A model generated the notes under the pieces. It was not told where the DNA came from. It ran no database searches and saw only the letters and a list, made by a program, of their open reading frames with translations. A stretch of 64,000 bases of DNA, taken from the NCBI GenBank assembly GCA_914767715.1, contig OU612066.1:10359001-10423000 (forward strand), written 5' to 3'. Both the position numbers and the translations under genes were made by a program. The DNA comes from Membranipora membranacea. Taxonomy: Eukaryota; Bryozoa; Gymnolaemata; Cheilostomatida; Membraniporidae. Shown one piece after another: positions 37,801 through 50,600 of this stretch; the first letter of the stretch is position 1, and every line of letters starts with the position of its first letter.

Positions 37801-38673
37801 TAACTCCATACACAGTTATTACATCAGTCTGTTCCTTCAGAATCTCGCGCGGGGTACCATGTTTATTTCATGTGTTTGCTACTGTGTAAGTATGTATTAT
37901 ATATTTAAGGTCCACTCTAGGCATCTAACATCTACAAATACAGATTGATTACTATAACTGAGATGAATAAAAGAGTGACAACATTATAACAAATTCATGC
38001 ATCTAGCATACAGTCAACACTATGTATTGAAACCCTAACTATTCTATACATTTATCAGGAGCAGATAACCTAGTGTAGTAAAACTTTGTTATCACCTGTG
38101 ACCAGCAACAATACTTTCTCTAAAAAGTACTCACTAATTAGGCTGTGGTGTGACATAATTCTGCAAAAGGTTGAAACTGTTGCATTTCTGATACCCATAG
38201 CCTACACAATCAATTATCTTCATGCCACTGTTAAGATCGAGAGGGTCAGCACGTGTGTAGTGAAAATACCCTATTGAACATAGTGTTATTTTATTTGTGT
38301 GGCCCCTTGTGTGACTACCCATAGTAATGTATAGTATAAGATTACCTACCCTAGATGAGTGAAGTAAGCTAGTGTTAATTCCAGCCAGTTTGGGGGTGAC
38401 TCAATTTTAGCTAACATTAAATTTTTTATTAGCTGTTTGAAGTGTATATTTGGTCTAGTTTATCATCAGATCTGATATTACCATTTGATGATAAAAATGG
38501 ATCACAGGGGCTCTGGGTAAAAATATAATAGTAACAGGTGTGAGTAAATGTCAGCCAGCTCCTTCAAGTACATAAAAAAGAGGCAAACTTGTCCTCCTTC
38601 ACCTCCTATTATTCCTCTTGGGTAATAGGTTACATGTACGATTACCTGTATGATTATTTTTCTCTATTTTTAG
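37801..38673. other. Non-coding stretch
   Basis: I see no coding signal. It may contain the degraded LTR of the relic to its left and an intron of the gene fragment to its right. Confidence 0.3.
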
Positions 38674-39952
38674 TTACCTACAGTATTAGATTATATCCGA
38701 GTTCTCAGTAAGCTAGCCAACTGCGCGGATAAGGAGAGACATTTATCAGAGTATATATGTGAGCTGTGTCTCCATCACATAGATCTGACTGAGCAGCTTC
38801 TTGTATTATGCTATGCTATTCTAAAGTCATGCTCAAGGAAGGTACGTATGTGTGACACATCATGTGAATATCTATTTTGTTAGTTTGAACTTGCCTGGCA
38901 ATGGTTTGATTATAATTGCCTGAATTCCATGTCAGTACCGTTATACTTGTCGATAGGAAGCAACGCCAAATGAAGGCAAATTGAATCGAATACGATCTGG
39001 ATAATGTGAGTGTGTTGACCTCATATTCTGGCCTTGTTTGCGGTGAACTGTGTGTCCAGATTAGATGTCAGCCCCTGGTGGTTTTTTTTACTGTTATTTG
39101 ATGATTGAGTGCAAGACAGAGTTGTTGAATACCTTAATGCAAACATTTTGTGTGCCAAAAATGCGAAAGCTGCCAAGTGTCTGTCATGCCCTGCCTTGAA
39201 AATTGAGAATTATTCTAAACTACCCCTCATCCACACCCTGTAGTTGGAAACATTTTTTCAGGAGTCGGTTTTGGTGCCACAAATTTCTCCAATAAAAAAA
39301 CGTGACAGTGACGTGGCATGGCCATTGTTAGTAGCGTTGCGTGATATATTTAAAGTAGCTAGACTACAGATATCTTAGACTGTAGACCTGGTTATGCTCA
39401 TTATATCAAGGAATTTCAGCGGTCAGTTTCAGGTGACATATTTGTTTGTTTTACAGATGATCTGTGGGGTGAGAGATGTGTTCAGTTTACTGAGTTCATG
39501 TTACAAGATCTAAGGCCATGTTACTACATATTCATGAGAAATTTTTTTGTTCCTTAGATTCTGTATCATTGCTATACCAATAGTTGCCAAATAGATCAAC
39601 ATAGGATGTACGTACTATGAGGCGATTTGAAACACATAATACAGCTGTGCTAGCCCGGGGCAGTAGGAAACATTTCAGTTTACAAATCTAAAGAAATATC
39701 ATGTCTCCATGGATGTAGTTTTGTGGAAGAAGCGCCAAAAGACCACAGAGATGTAAAGCTTGACTAGGTGAGGCTGCGTTACTCCAGCAAAGAATTCGAT
39801 AAAGTGAGCGACGTCGCTGTGATTGGACGAGATGCTCTGCTCTTTGCCTTGGGAAGAGATAAATCTGCTGATGAATGGGTGCAAGCTGGAGTCAATCTGA
39901 AATTGAGAAGTCATCCATATCTCATCAAATCTCCATCAAGAAAGACTGGCAG
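38674..39952 (+). CDS. Possible cyclin-like gene fragment (C-lobe exon and one following exon)
   Basis: The exon 38674-38841 (AG before, GTACGT after) is phase 0-0 and encodes 56 residues with the pattern of a mitotic cyclin C-terminal lobe: LPTVLDYIRVLSK, then LSEYICELCL and LLVLCYAILKS. The exon 39768-39952 encodes YSSKEFDKVSDVAVI and a basic end, and could be the last helices. Possible bridging sequence at 39457 (ATGATCTGTGGG before GTGAGA) would be a 12-nt exon. The cyclin box N-lobe was not found. Cyclins bind and activate CDKs; this one would be divergent or partial. Identification rests on a weak pattern. Confidence 0.4.
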
Positions 39953-41969
39953 GTATGAAGGACTTTTTGTATATTGCAATTCTTTTTCCTGATTAAATTT
40001 TCAGTATCATGTTTATATTTTCTGCTTTTTCTTTTGTTCTTTGATCAGAAACTTATGCTCTTTTTATCATTGGTGTCATCCAATTGAGCATAGGCAAATG
40101 AATTGTTGTAAAGTGACTGGACTTGCCCATGTGATCAAAATCTATTGGAGGCTGTATGATATAAAACCTCTGTTTTTTCTTTAATTTTAGCCCCTTCTCA
40201 TCCATGGTGATAGTTTATTCCTGATATTCCTGAATTCTACTCAGAATTCTGTTTTTTTTTATTCATAAATATTATACACTTGGCCCATGTTTTACATGAC
40301 AGTCAATGTATATATCCCTGCTATAGAAATCAGGAGCGACATGCTAAATGCCAAGTGCTAAAGGCACGAAAATGCTAAATGCCAAATGCCAAATTGCTCG
40401 GAGTGGGCACAACTCCCTTAATTTAGATACTGAAAATATTTATCCTATCCTACAAAAAATGCATTGTAATTCATCTTTTCAAAAGCAGGCAACTATCATG
40501 GGTTGCTGGAAAAGGCTTTTACCCCATGTGTCATACTCCTATCATAGTTGAAGCTTGAAATTTTTAAATAGATTTTTCATATTTCTGACAATTTCTGACA
40601 ATTGACCAGACTTCACATGTAATATGATGCTGACAGCACAGTACCTTAGTGAAAGTTAATGCATTAATTTGCTTTAATACTTCTTTTGTCCTTCATAATT
40701 CATTCATTCATTGACCTTGAGATAGAGATTGTTTTTATTGCGTGTCATCAATGATGAAGCAAAATTATGGTTGATACTGGACATTGGGAAAGTAAGGGCA
40801 TGTAAGTCCCAGGCGCCCATGTGTTGATGGTAAATGTTTACAGTGTATTCCACCTCAGTTTGTTATTTTACTACTAGTACAAAGTACAAAAATGAAATTA
40901 TTTGGCACCAAATATCTGTTTTTAGCCATTCCTAGTGGCTAGAAACGCTTTCTGAGCATCTGCGGCCGGGGCTCCATCCCGGACCCAATTGGGTGCTCAC
41001 ATCGCCTATAAACCCTCAGGTGGATTGCACACTCAAAGCACCGTGATGCGGTGCGGTGCGGTGCGGTGCGGTGCGGTGCGGTGCGGTGCGGTATCGCTGT
41101 AAATTGAACTCTCCCACTTTTGCACGCTAGTTATATATTCGAATTGCTGTGAATGTAAAGTGCACACATTATAATATGAATATAATAACCATCCAGTTGA
41201 GATTTTTAATGAATAAGTATTTTCTTCTCTCTATTATATATATAAGAGCCTGCATAGAGAGTTGGAAAACACAGATAATATCAATTAATGCTTATATATA
41301 CATATTGTATCATTTTACTATCGGAATTTAAAATCCATATAAATGGCTGTTATTGCAAAGTATTTGTCTAATTTTTGTATGCTCACTTCCATCTGAAACA
41401 TCAACATCAAGCCGGACCTCAGACTCAAATCATATTAACATTGTCAAGTTAATTACAGAGGCGTAGACTAATTATACTCCCTAGTCAGGAAAAGCAAATG
41501 TTTAGACTTCACTGATCACAATATGGCTGCATTGTGCTAGCAAGCAATACGCTACCACAACCACCGTAACTGGGTAGCAAGCCTAGGTCATTCACACGGC
41601 TTCTGTATGATGTTTAAGCAAGGAGTACCCCTGTTGTGACTCATTTGACTGTTTCAAGTCAATGAATGTATTATGAAAGTCGAAGGGAGTATGAAGACTT
41701 TCACTAATGTGCCGTACTGGGACCATTATATTACATGTGAAAGTCTGGTCCGTTGACAGCTTGAAAGAAATATGAGAGATTTATTTCCAACTTTGCAGCT
41801 CCAACCATGATAGGAGAATGACACATGGGAAAACCTTTTGGACCATCCCATGAAAGTTGTCTGCTTTAGAAAAGACGAATGGCAAATAGTGCTTGCATTT
41901 TTATAGGATAAATATTTTCAACAGCTGATTAAGGGAGTTGTGTCCCCTCTGTGTAATTTGGCATGTTAG
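39953..41969. other. Non-coding, repeat-bearing stretch
   Basis: It contains GC-rich SINE-like sequence at about 40960-41045 (CTGCGGCCGGGGCTCCATCC) followed by a pentanucleotide microsatellite. No clear exon was placed. Confidence 0.4.
41051..41090. repeat. (GTGCG)8 microsatellite
   Basis: Eight exact GTGCG units follow the SINE-like sequence at 40960-41045, where SINE tails often expand. Confidence 0.9.
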
Positions 41970-42274
41970 CTCACAAAGACAACAGAAAGCAATCCATATC
42001 AATAGATCTTCTCTCACCTATTGGTGCCATATCTAATCATATTACTGGACGAAGCAAACCTACAGCAATCAAATCGACACCAGTGAATCAAGCCTCAGTC
42101 AGTAATTTATCAACCTCCCTGGTGGGGGTCAGCAATAAGAGCACGAACTATACAATGTGTGGAGCCTCAGGATCTAATGCTCCTCCATGGAATGAGCGAG
42201 CAGTTAGCCAACAGACCAAGCACAAATTTAATGCAGGGTACAGCTCTACCTCCAGGAGACCAAAATATCAATGA
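41970..42274 (+). CDS. Probable terminal exon, Ser/Thr/Asn-rich protein
   Basis: An acceptor TTAG at 41966-41969 opens a phase-1 exon that stays open for 101 codons to a stop at 42272-42274. A plus-strand AATAAA follows at 42615-42620. The product is Ser, Thr and Asn-rich with SISIDLLSPIGAISN and a basic end. It may be the last exon of the cyclin-like gene, but the phase of exon 39768-39952 does not fit directly, so an exon between is missing. Confidence 0.4.
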
Positions 42275-44770
42275 TCACGAAAGTATTTATAATTGTCTTC
42301 CCTTTTTACACAAAAGTTGACCCTGTATGTACATGCATAAGAAATTCATTGCCTTTTTTTCATCCATTTCTCAATAATTCACCAAACAAGCCAACTGCAT
42401 GTTATTGTTTTTTTCCTATGAGATCCATCCAAAGTATACACATGTGTGATCTCTTTCCATGTTGGCCAGTGGTTATCTGTATCCTACCGATACTTTTCTT
42501 GTTAACGTTTTCAACTTTTACTAGAATGAGAAAAAAATTACTGATCAAAGATTCTGCATGTTAATATGAGTTATATAAATATATTATTTTTTCTCATGTC
42601 AATTATTGCTGCATAATAAATCAACGGGCTGCAACTTCATCATTTGATTCAGGTATTTATTTGTACAACACATCAAAACATTCCAGTAAAAGGTCATCAT
42701 TTTTTAATAAAAATAATTCTGAGTAAGGTATTTTGGCGAAGAATAGGACGCCGAAATTTTGGTGAATACGGATTCACCCCAGCTGTGACAAATTAAATCT
42801 TAGTGATTGTTAGTCACTGGCTTCGGGATTGGTATCCAAACGCAACTGTTGATCTCTAGATCGCGGGGATGATCAGCCTTCAAACAGGATAAGCGTTGGT
42901 CTCCAAATCGTTTAATAAGGGTCTTTCACTCCAAATGGTGTCCCAATGACACTCTTTCCCCTCTATCTACAACTATACAAAATGTGAGTACAGACATGTA
43001 GGGTGGTAAACGGGGAGGCTGGAGGGTTTCTCAATATTCTGAGCTCCACTGTCACTTGGTCAGAGGTAAAGCAATGAAAGGAAGGTAATGACCTTTGCAC
43101 CTCAATATGTATGTAGTTGGTTAGCCAATCAGGACCACATACCAGACTTCAAAGTAAGTATTTAGACATTAGTCTACATGGACTGTGCTCCATTACAGAG
43201 GGGGGGGGGGCTGTGAATCAAGGACGGCCAACTCCAAAATATACAACAATTTAAATCTAAAAAATCCATTTTGCAAAATTTTAATTATTTATCCTTTTGC
43301 CATTTTTTGTATGCCCACTATTGATTTTTCAATTTGATAATACAAAACCAAAATGAGTATTTTTTTCAGTTAATTATGATTGTAGACTGTTGCAGGCTTA
43401 GTTTGCATTGTGACAAGGATTGTTAGTTGTTAGCTTTAAAAAAACCCAATATAAATCAATGTAATTGCCTGCCTGCCTGCTCCATGCCCTGACAGACAGG
43501 ATGGTGTATTGAAGTTTACATATTTTTTCATGGCAAAGCAACGAAAATGAAGAGAGCTACTATTCTGGCGGTAGCGTAAGCAAAATGTGGTTAGCAATGT
43601 AGTTCTACAAATTTGGGCGGATATGGTTTGACAGGTAACAGGAAAATGATCAATTTGTTCTCCGCTAACCTGCTCAATTGTTTTTCAAATATAATCGGTG
43701 CCCATTAGATTTTCCACACAACAAAAAATTGGTGGACTGATAGTTCTAGGCGAGTGTCCACTTAATCACGTATTCTGTAAATTAGGTTAGATTCTGTATG
43801 ATTCTAGTGCAACACCTTCACAATTCGCCTCTAGTTCGACTCCACATAAAAACTGAATTTACAAATAATATATGACATATCCTTCTATGTTAATCACAGC
43901 CACCATTCACACCATCCCGCCCATGGCCTTACCACATGAAATTTATACGACCCTGATCACACTTTTCTATGCTGTCCTAATCAAGTCACAGAAGCACAAG
44001 TTATAAATTATACACTATGCTTTGTTGCAATAGATAACCTATGTGTTGGTTCGAATTTTTATTACAACCAGACAAAGGATACTCAAAATTGAAACTCTAT
44101 ATAATAAAGGAAAGTTGCTGAGAACAGGGGGAAATATATCTGTTTTATTACCCTTTATACTAAAATTCTAAACCATAAGGTTTTCGCTAAAGGTCCTAAT
44201 TCAGTATCATTCTAGTGTAAGAAGCGAGATAAAGATCACATCTTTTACCATGTTTTTGAAACATGATCATCTCATCATTTTAACAGGTAAGCAAACAGCA
44301 AAATAAATCCAAGTATGACTTAGGTTAGAACCCAAGTTTTATGATAAAAATTATACCAGATATTTCATGACATGTTTCAGGTGGAAACTAGAAATGTATG
44401 AAGTACCATCATATTGGCTTGGAATGTTTCAATTTATTCACGATCCATAATTTGATGATAAAAATTTGGTTGAAATGGGTGATAAGTTTTGCAAAGAAAG
44501 CATTCCAAGGTTGATAAATGTGGATATACTTGTCTTTGTTGCCCTTTACTGGACTGTCCGAAAAACTTCAGATTCAACAACTAAAAAACTGAGCCTACAC
44601 TTTTCCTGTACACAAGGTATCGTTTGACCGCCCTATTTAATGGGCCCCCTTTAGGCGCAGGTGGCTTGAGTGGGTAGATACCTTACCCTCACCCACCGTT
44701 GCCAGCTACTCTATTTTAAAAGAGGCAAGATGACAATATTCTTATTATTATATCATGTTTTAAGTTTTAG
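42275..44770. other. Non-coding, AT-rich region
   Basis: No exon was placed. It has an 11-G run ending at 43210 and a SINE-like segment near 44650-44700 (GGTGGCTTGAGTGGGTAG). The 5' exons of the gene starting at 44771 must lie here or further left. Confidence 0.4.
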
Positions 44771-46792
44771 TAAGCCAGTACTACGCTGAATATTGCCCAA
44801 CACTGAGATTATTTCATGAGAAACGCACGGCAAGGCTAAATGTACGAGACGACGAATCCTCTATGTTTATGACAATCGATCCAAAATCTCAGGAAATTGT
44901 CATGCAGCGGTGGAAAACAGAAGGTGAGTAATAAGGTCCTAAAATAAGAGCTTTTTAAAAAAACATTTGGATGTATTCAAGAGTCAATTTTTACTATTTT
45001 TTACTGCCTTCATGGCCAGTCCACACTGGGGTGACTGCATACGGCTAACCCGTGCCAGCTTATCAACAAGCCACAGAACGTGGTAAACTCGCCCTGGCCA
45101 AGATTTAGGTAAATAATTTTGAACTTTTGCAGCATGATACTTTTCAAACTTCAGACTTAAAATAGAATAGAATTTTTCCAACCGCCAACCCAGTGGGGAC
45201 CACCAAAAATATCCCCATATTAAATAAACTGGTCCCGTATGGACTAACTCAAGGCATAATCAGGATACCAGGATTGTAATTCACAGTATCAATTTGCTGA
45301 TGGCTTAAGACAATCTACGATGTTTGAAGTGTTTAATAAAGCAAAACGCAACCACTGCTCATATCAAAGTAATCTCATAGCAATTAACAAAAAAACTAAA
45401 TTTACTCGCACAACAACATTATTGAATGATGTAACCGATTTCAAAGTGTGAAACTCCAGGGTCTAGGGTATATTATCTCCCCTGTTACAGAATAACACTA
45501 AAATATCTTTAACTAGGCCGCATTTGACCAATGCTGTTTTATGATAGTTTCTGGTGTAAGTATTGGAGCCTGGTAACTGTCCTAGGCAAGCAAGGGCTAG
45601 GCTTTTTGTCATAGTGTTAGTGAATCACTATTTAGTGTTTATCAGTGGCAAGGGAGATAACATACTCTATAACATTCTGGACCCTGAGTTTAAATCACTT
45701 CAACAATGTCCTTGTGCTAGTAAATTTGTTTATTTTTTGTTCATATATGAGATTGCTTTGATATGAGAAGTGGTTATTTTTTGCTTTCCGAAACACCTCA
45801 AAGTGTTTTCTCTCACATTTTATAGCAACAGATTTCCAGTATGTGAAGAGTGACTAACTATTATGAGATAGATCGGGCCATTGATGGACGGCTTTTTGTC
45901 ATCATACATGTTTGGAATCTGAAGAAGGAAGTTAATCCATGGATTTGGTACTCTCAAGGTCAATTGACTGCAGATCCATCTGGAGTGAGACTCATAGCAA
46001 CAGTAATGTCACTATGATATATGATTGAATCTGCATCGGACTCACAGGCTTGCATTTTGTGTCAAAAACCTATATTGTCATTGAAATAAGCATGTGAACT
46101 GATATGAATGGCCTAAGCTCATATTATGTGGCTCTTCATAACTTAAACGACATTTCTATTCCAGCCCAGCTCACAGCAGGCAGCTAAGACGGTGTCCATG
46201 TGCGACAGCAACGTGTTTGAATACGCCGGTAAAGGATATTTTAAACTAATTAAACATAGCAGTGAGTATACGGATAGTTATTTGCAGATTTAATTTCAAA
46301 CAGCAACATACAAAATCTTGAGTTATATTAATATAAGACGTTATATCCGCCCTGTAAAGGATTTCTGATGATTCCATCGGCCCCCTAAAAACATTCTCAA
46401 GAGGGAGTCAAGGCACCAGCAAACCTTAACATATAATTTTTAATAGTTGATAGAGGTGATATAAGTTGAGCTTGTTTAGCTTGTGCTGCAAAAATCGCAT
46501 GAATACCTCATAGATGAGCAGGGGGGACAATTTCTAACACTATACATAATTTTTTACCCAGATGTGCTGGCCTTGGCAGACTGTCATGTGTTAGCCTTAA
46601 TCACGCAGCCTCTTGGGTGGGTGGGAGGTCAACTCCCGCCCACCCAGACAGCCTGATGATTATTCTTTCCTATTTGCAGGGAGCGAAGAGAAGAGTATTG
46701 TATGCGCTGTAAGAAGTAGAACATCAATGAAAGTGAGATTAACTGGTTTGAAATCCTGTCCACCTCAATCTTATTGGACTTTTCGCACATGA
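44771..46792 (+). CDS. Unrecognised gene, last four exons
   Basis: Exons 44771-44923, 45872-46002, 46165-46261 and 46680-46792 (TGA) join in phase (1, 0, 1). They encode about 163 residues: SQYYAEYCPTLRLF, then DPKSQEIVMQRW, GRLFVIIHVWNLKKEVNPWI, ADPSGVRLIA, SNVFEYAGKGYFKLIKH and a C-terminus rich in Arg, Ser and Cys. Alternating beta-like segments suggest a compact domain, perhaps PH- or EVH1-like, but I do not recognise it. The 5' end is missing. AATAAA at 46844-46849 is a good poly(A) signal, and a Gypsy element begins 24 bp beyond it. Confidence 0.6.
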
Positions 46793-46843
46793 GACAACAG
46801 ACTATTTTATACATGTGATTATATGATTGGTGACTTAATCTAA

Positions 46844-46849
46844 AATAAA
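46844..46849 (+). terminator. Poly(A) signal AATAAA
   Basis: It lies 52 bp after the stop of the 44771-46792 gene. The cleavage region downstream is where the Gypsy element inserted (LTR starts at 46873). Confidence 0.6.
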
Positions 46850-46872
46850 TGTAGCAACTTTCTAGTATATAG

Positions 46873-47645
46873 TGTTATATCCTTCCTATTTTGTGTATGA
46901 CTTGCTTTACCTGGCTATAGAAACTTATAGCAGGTGTTTATTACTGTCTTGTAATTGTGGCTAATATTTTAGAACTAAAATATTTACGAGCAACTATAAA
47001 AACTTATAGTGCACAAATATTAATATAACTACTTGTTTGAGATTATATGAACATATAACTCGATTGGGTATTGACTTTGGTACAGCCTCGATGCAAAAAC
47101 TATCAACAAACTCTGATATTCCAGAAACCCTCCTTAGATCGATATTTAGTTTCCGAGATTATATCCGTTTTTAGCATCGATGCAAAACTATCAACAAACT
47201 CTGATATTCCAGAAATCCTCCTTAGATCGATATTTAGTTTCCGAGATTATATCCGTTTTTAGCCTTGATGCAAAACTATCAACAAACTCCGATATTCCAG
47301 AAATCCTCCTTAGATCGATATTAAATAAACATTACACAGAAATAAGTATTCTGAATATTGATTGTTTTTATTTGCTTAACTGCAAAACTGGCAAAATAAA
47401 ACCTTACTCTTCCATAAAATTGTATTAACACTAATGTAAAGGTTTGTTACACAATGACAAGTGTTGATTGTCACTCTAAGCATTACTGAAATAAAACAGA
47501 ATATATATACATATTGACAAGGTAAGAAATAATAGACAATACAAATACAAAACAATAGTGAGTACTAAGATAAATGTCTGAGCCAGTTAGTATACTTTGT
47601 TTAATGTCAAGGGGGATAACCACTGTTTATTTGCTCGATACCACA
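46873..47645 (-). repeat. 3' LTR (773 bp) with three 88-bp internal units
   Basis: An 88-bp unit begins near 47098, 47186 and 47274 (each with ACTATCAACAAACTC and CTCCTTAGATCGATATT). The other LTR has two units. Apart from this and a few substitutions the two LTRs match. Confidence 0.93.
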
Positions 47646-47659
47646 CAGCCCCCTTCACA
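47646..47659 (-). promoter_or_regulatory. Polypurine tract
   Basis: Read on the minus strand, GTGAAGGGGGCTG lies directly before the TGTGG start of the 3' LTR. This is the expected primer for plus-strand DNA synthesis. Confidence 0.75.
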
Positions 47660-47671
47660 ATAAACTACCGT

Positions 47672-50600
47672 CTATTGTTTATTGTCAAACTGCTGCACCT
47701 TCTTCTGTATTTCTCTAACCTGCCCCGCGACTCGCCGTCTCACCTTTCGCTCTTCAGCCATGTAGTCTGCAATCTTCCCCATCGCTGTCTCAATCTCATC
47801 ATGAATCAAATCGGCCAACGCGATTTCTTGGTGTACAGACTCCAGTGATTGTTTGATCTCATGGATGAGAACACTCGAGTCCTGTCCTGGTGATGGCACA
47901 AGCTGCTCCAGCGGTGTCATCTTTATCGGTCCTGGTCCTAGTGGTGGGCCTGGTCTCACAGGACTCGGTTGTACTGCTCCGACTGGTTTGGACTGTACGG
48001 TTGCAATAACCGTACGGCGGCCTTCTTTGTTCATCTGAGGAGTAGTTGCAGCAACGGCAGTTCTCTGACTAGTGTCAATAGTCGAACAGTCATATTCCTG
48101 TAGGTATGTTGGTCTACGGCGGATACGACCAGTGTTTGTCGGCTCTTTCCATTCTGAAGTGCTCTCTTCTGTTGTCCATTCCTGAGGCTCCTGCTTAATA
48201 TCGGTAGTCACAGTGTCTTCCTCATCTGATGGGACCTCGTAGACTATCACCTCTCCTGTCTCCTCGACTGACTGTGGTTCCACAGGTATTTCTTCGTCCA
48301 CTTGTCTAGGCTTCTGTCCAGCCCTCCTCCGTGGTCGCTGGAGGTAAGGTTCACTGGAAGCTGGTGCCCTGCCCCCAAGACTTGGACATTCTACAAAAGG
48401 CTTTAGCCTCGCTTCGCTTTGTACGGACATCCGCTCTCCCTGTGCTATGATGTAGGTGTGGTTGGGGCGAACTTCTTTAATAGTATAGGGCCCAACATAC
48501 TTCTCTTTGAGTTTTCCCATCTCTCCACGCCTCCTTTGGTGGTTTACCATCCATACAAGGTCACCTACAGCATATAGCGGTGGCTCATCGGTGTCCCTCA
48601 TTCTCACTGCCTTTTGGCTGAGGCGTAGCTCCTCGTGGACAGCAGTCATACGTTCTCCAAGTTCTATTGCATACTGTGAACGTGATCTCGTGTTTGTGTC
48701 TGTTTGTCCATAGGCCAGTAGATCTGGGAGCCGATTCTCCCTCCCCATGAACATGTAGTTTGGCGTTTCCTTAGTAGCAGTATGGGGTGTTGCTCTAAAC
48801 ACTGCCATTATCTCTGGTAACAAGAGATCCCAGTCTGTTTGTTGGCCACCTAGGAGTAAGGTTCGCAACGAGTCACCAATAGTCCTGTTATTGCGTTCAA
48901 CCACTCCATTACCTTGGGGCCGGTATGGCGTCGTGTGTGTTTTGTTCAACCCCCATATCGAGCACAACTCTGTCATCAAGTCCGACTCAAATTGAGTCCC
49001 CTGGTCGCTGTGAAGTTGCTCCGGTATTCCAAACCGTGAGAATATCTCTGTATGTAGAGCTGAAGCGACAGAGGGTGTTGTGGCATCGGGTATAGGTAAG
49101 GCTTCCGCCCAACGGGTGAAGTGGTCACTCAAGACCAAGATCCACCGATTACCCCTCGGTGTTAGTGGCATTGGCCCGACTAGATCAATAGCAACCCACT
49201 GCCATGGCCGACCGCTGTACAAATGGCGGGTACCTGTTGTACTCGGTGCTTTACCATGCTTAGCCGCTTGACACACCTCACATGTTGACAAAGTACGTCT
49301 CACCATGCTCACCATTCCATACCAGTACCAGCTCAAACGCAGCCGTTCTGTAGTGCGACTGGCTCCGCTGTGAGCCATCTGGTGACAACGCCAGATAACC
49401 TCTGTTCTCATCAAAGGTGGGCAAATGGCAGGATGTACACTCCGACCTGGTTTAGTCACCGTGGTACGTAAGATCCCTTGCTCATCCAGGAACAAAGTTG
49501 GCCACAGTCTAACCAACATACACAGTTCCTGATCCCCTTCACCCAGCTCGGCCTGGGAAATCTGTTGTCCAGATTCTATGGCACGATAAATTTGACCTAC
49601 AGCCCCCGGGGACTGTCTTTGTAGTGTGGCTATGTCATTGTCCGTCTGTAGGGCAGCAACCCTCTCCTCTTGGTGGCCCTCCACCCCATTAGTTAGTGGG
49701 CCCACCTCTCCTTGGTCGACATGTACTGATGCGAAGCCTGATGCCTCCCATTCATCCAAAACCTCCTGTTGAGTAGGTCCTGATCCACTGCTTTGGATGC
49801 GAGCACACTGTTTACACTCACTGCATGGTAAGCGACTCATGCCATCAGCATTACCGTGCCTCTTTCCTGGCCTGTATTCAATCGTATAGTTGAATTCCGA
49901 CAATAGTTCGAGCCATCGAGCTACTTGGCTTGTCGGTTCCACACGTCGACATAACCAAATCAGTGAAGCATGGTCGGTTCGCACCTTGAAACGCTGACCA
50001 TACAGGTAGGGCCTAAAATGCTTGACAGCTCGCACCACTGCTAGCAGCTCTCTGCGAGTTACACAGTAGTTCTTCTCCGCATTGGATAATGTTTTGCTAT
50101 AATGAGCAATCACCTTTTCTCTATCGTCCTGTTCCTGTGACAACACGGAGCCAACGCCGTAATTGCTTGCGTCAGTATCCACCGTGTACTTCAGTTGCGG
50201 ATCTGGGTACCCGAGTATAGGGGCAGAGATCATCCTCTGTTTTAACTCACTGAAGCTATCCCTAGCCTCTTGGGTCCAGTTCCATGGGACCCTTTTTCCT
50301 GTCAGATGATGTAACGGGTGTGCAATGGTTGCAAACCCCTCAATGTACTGTCGATAGTATCCCACCAGGCCTAGAAATGACTGTAAGTCCACTACCCGGG
50401 TTGGTTCCGGCCAACTCTCTATGGCTTCGATCTTCTTAGGGTCAGTGGCGATGCCCTCTGCACTGACAACATGACCCAAATACTCCACTTGATGTTGGAA
50501 CAACGAGCATTTTGATGGTTTTAGCTTCAGCCCCGCGGATTTCAGCCTTGAGAATACCTCCTCCAATCTCTCCAGATGGGTGGCAAAGTCTTCGCCCATG

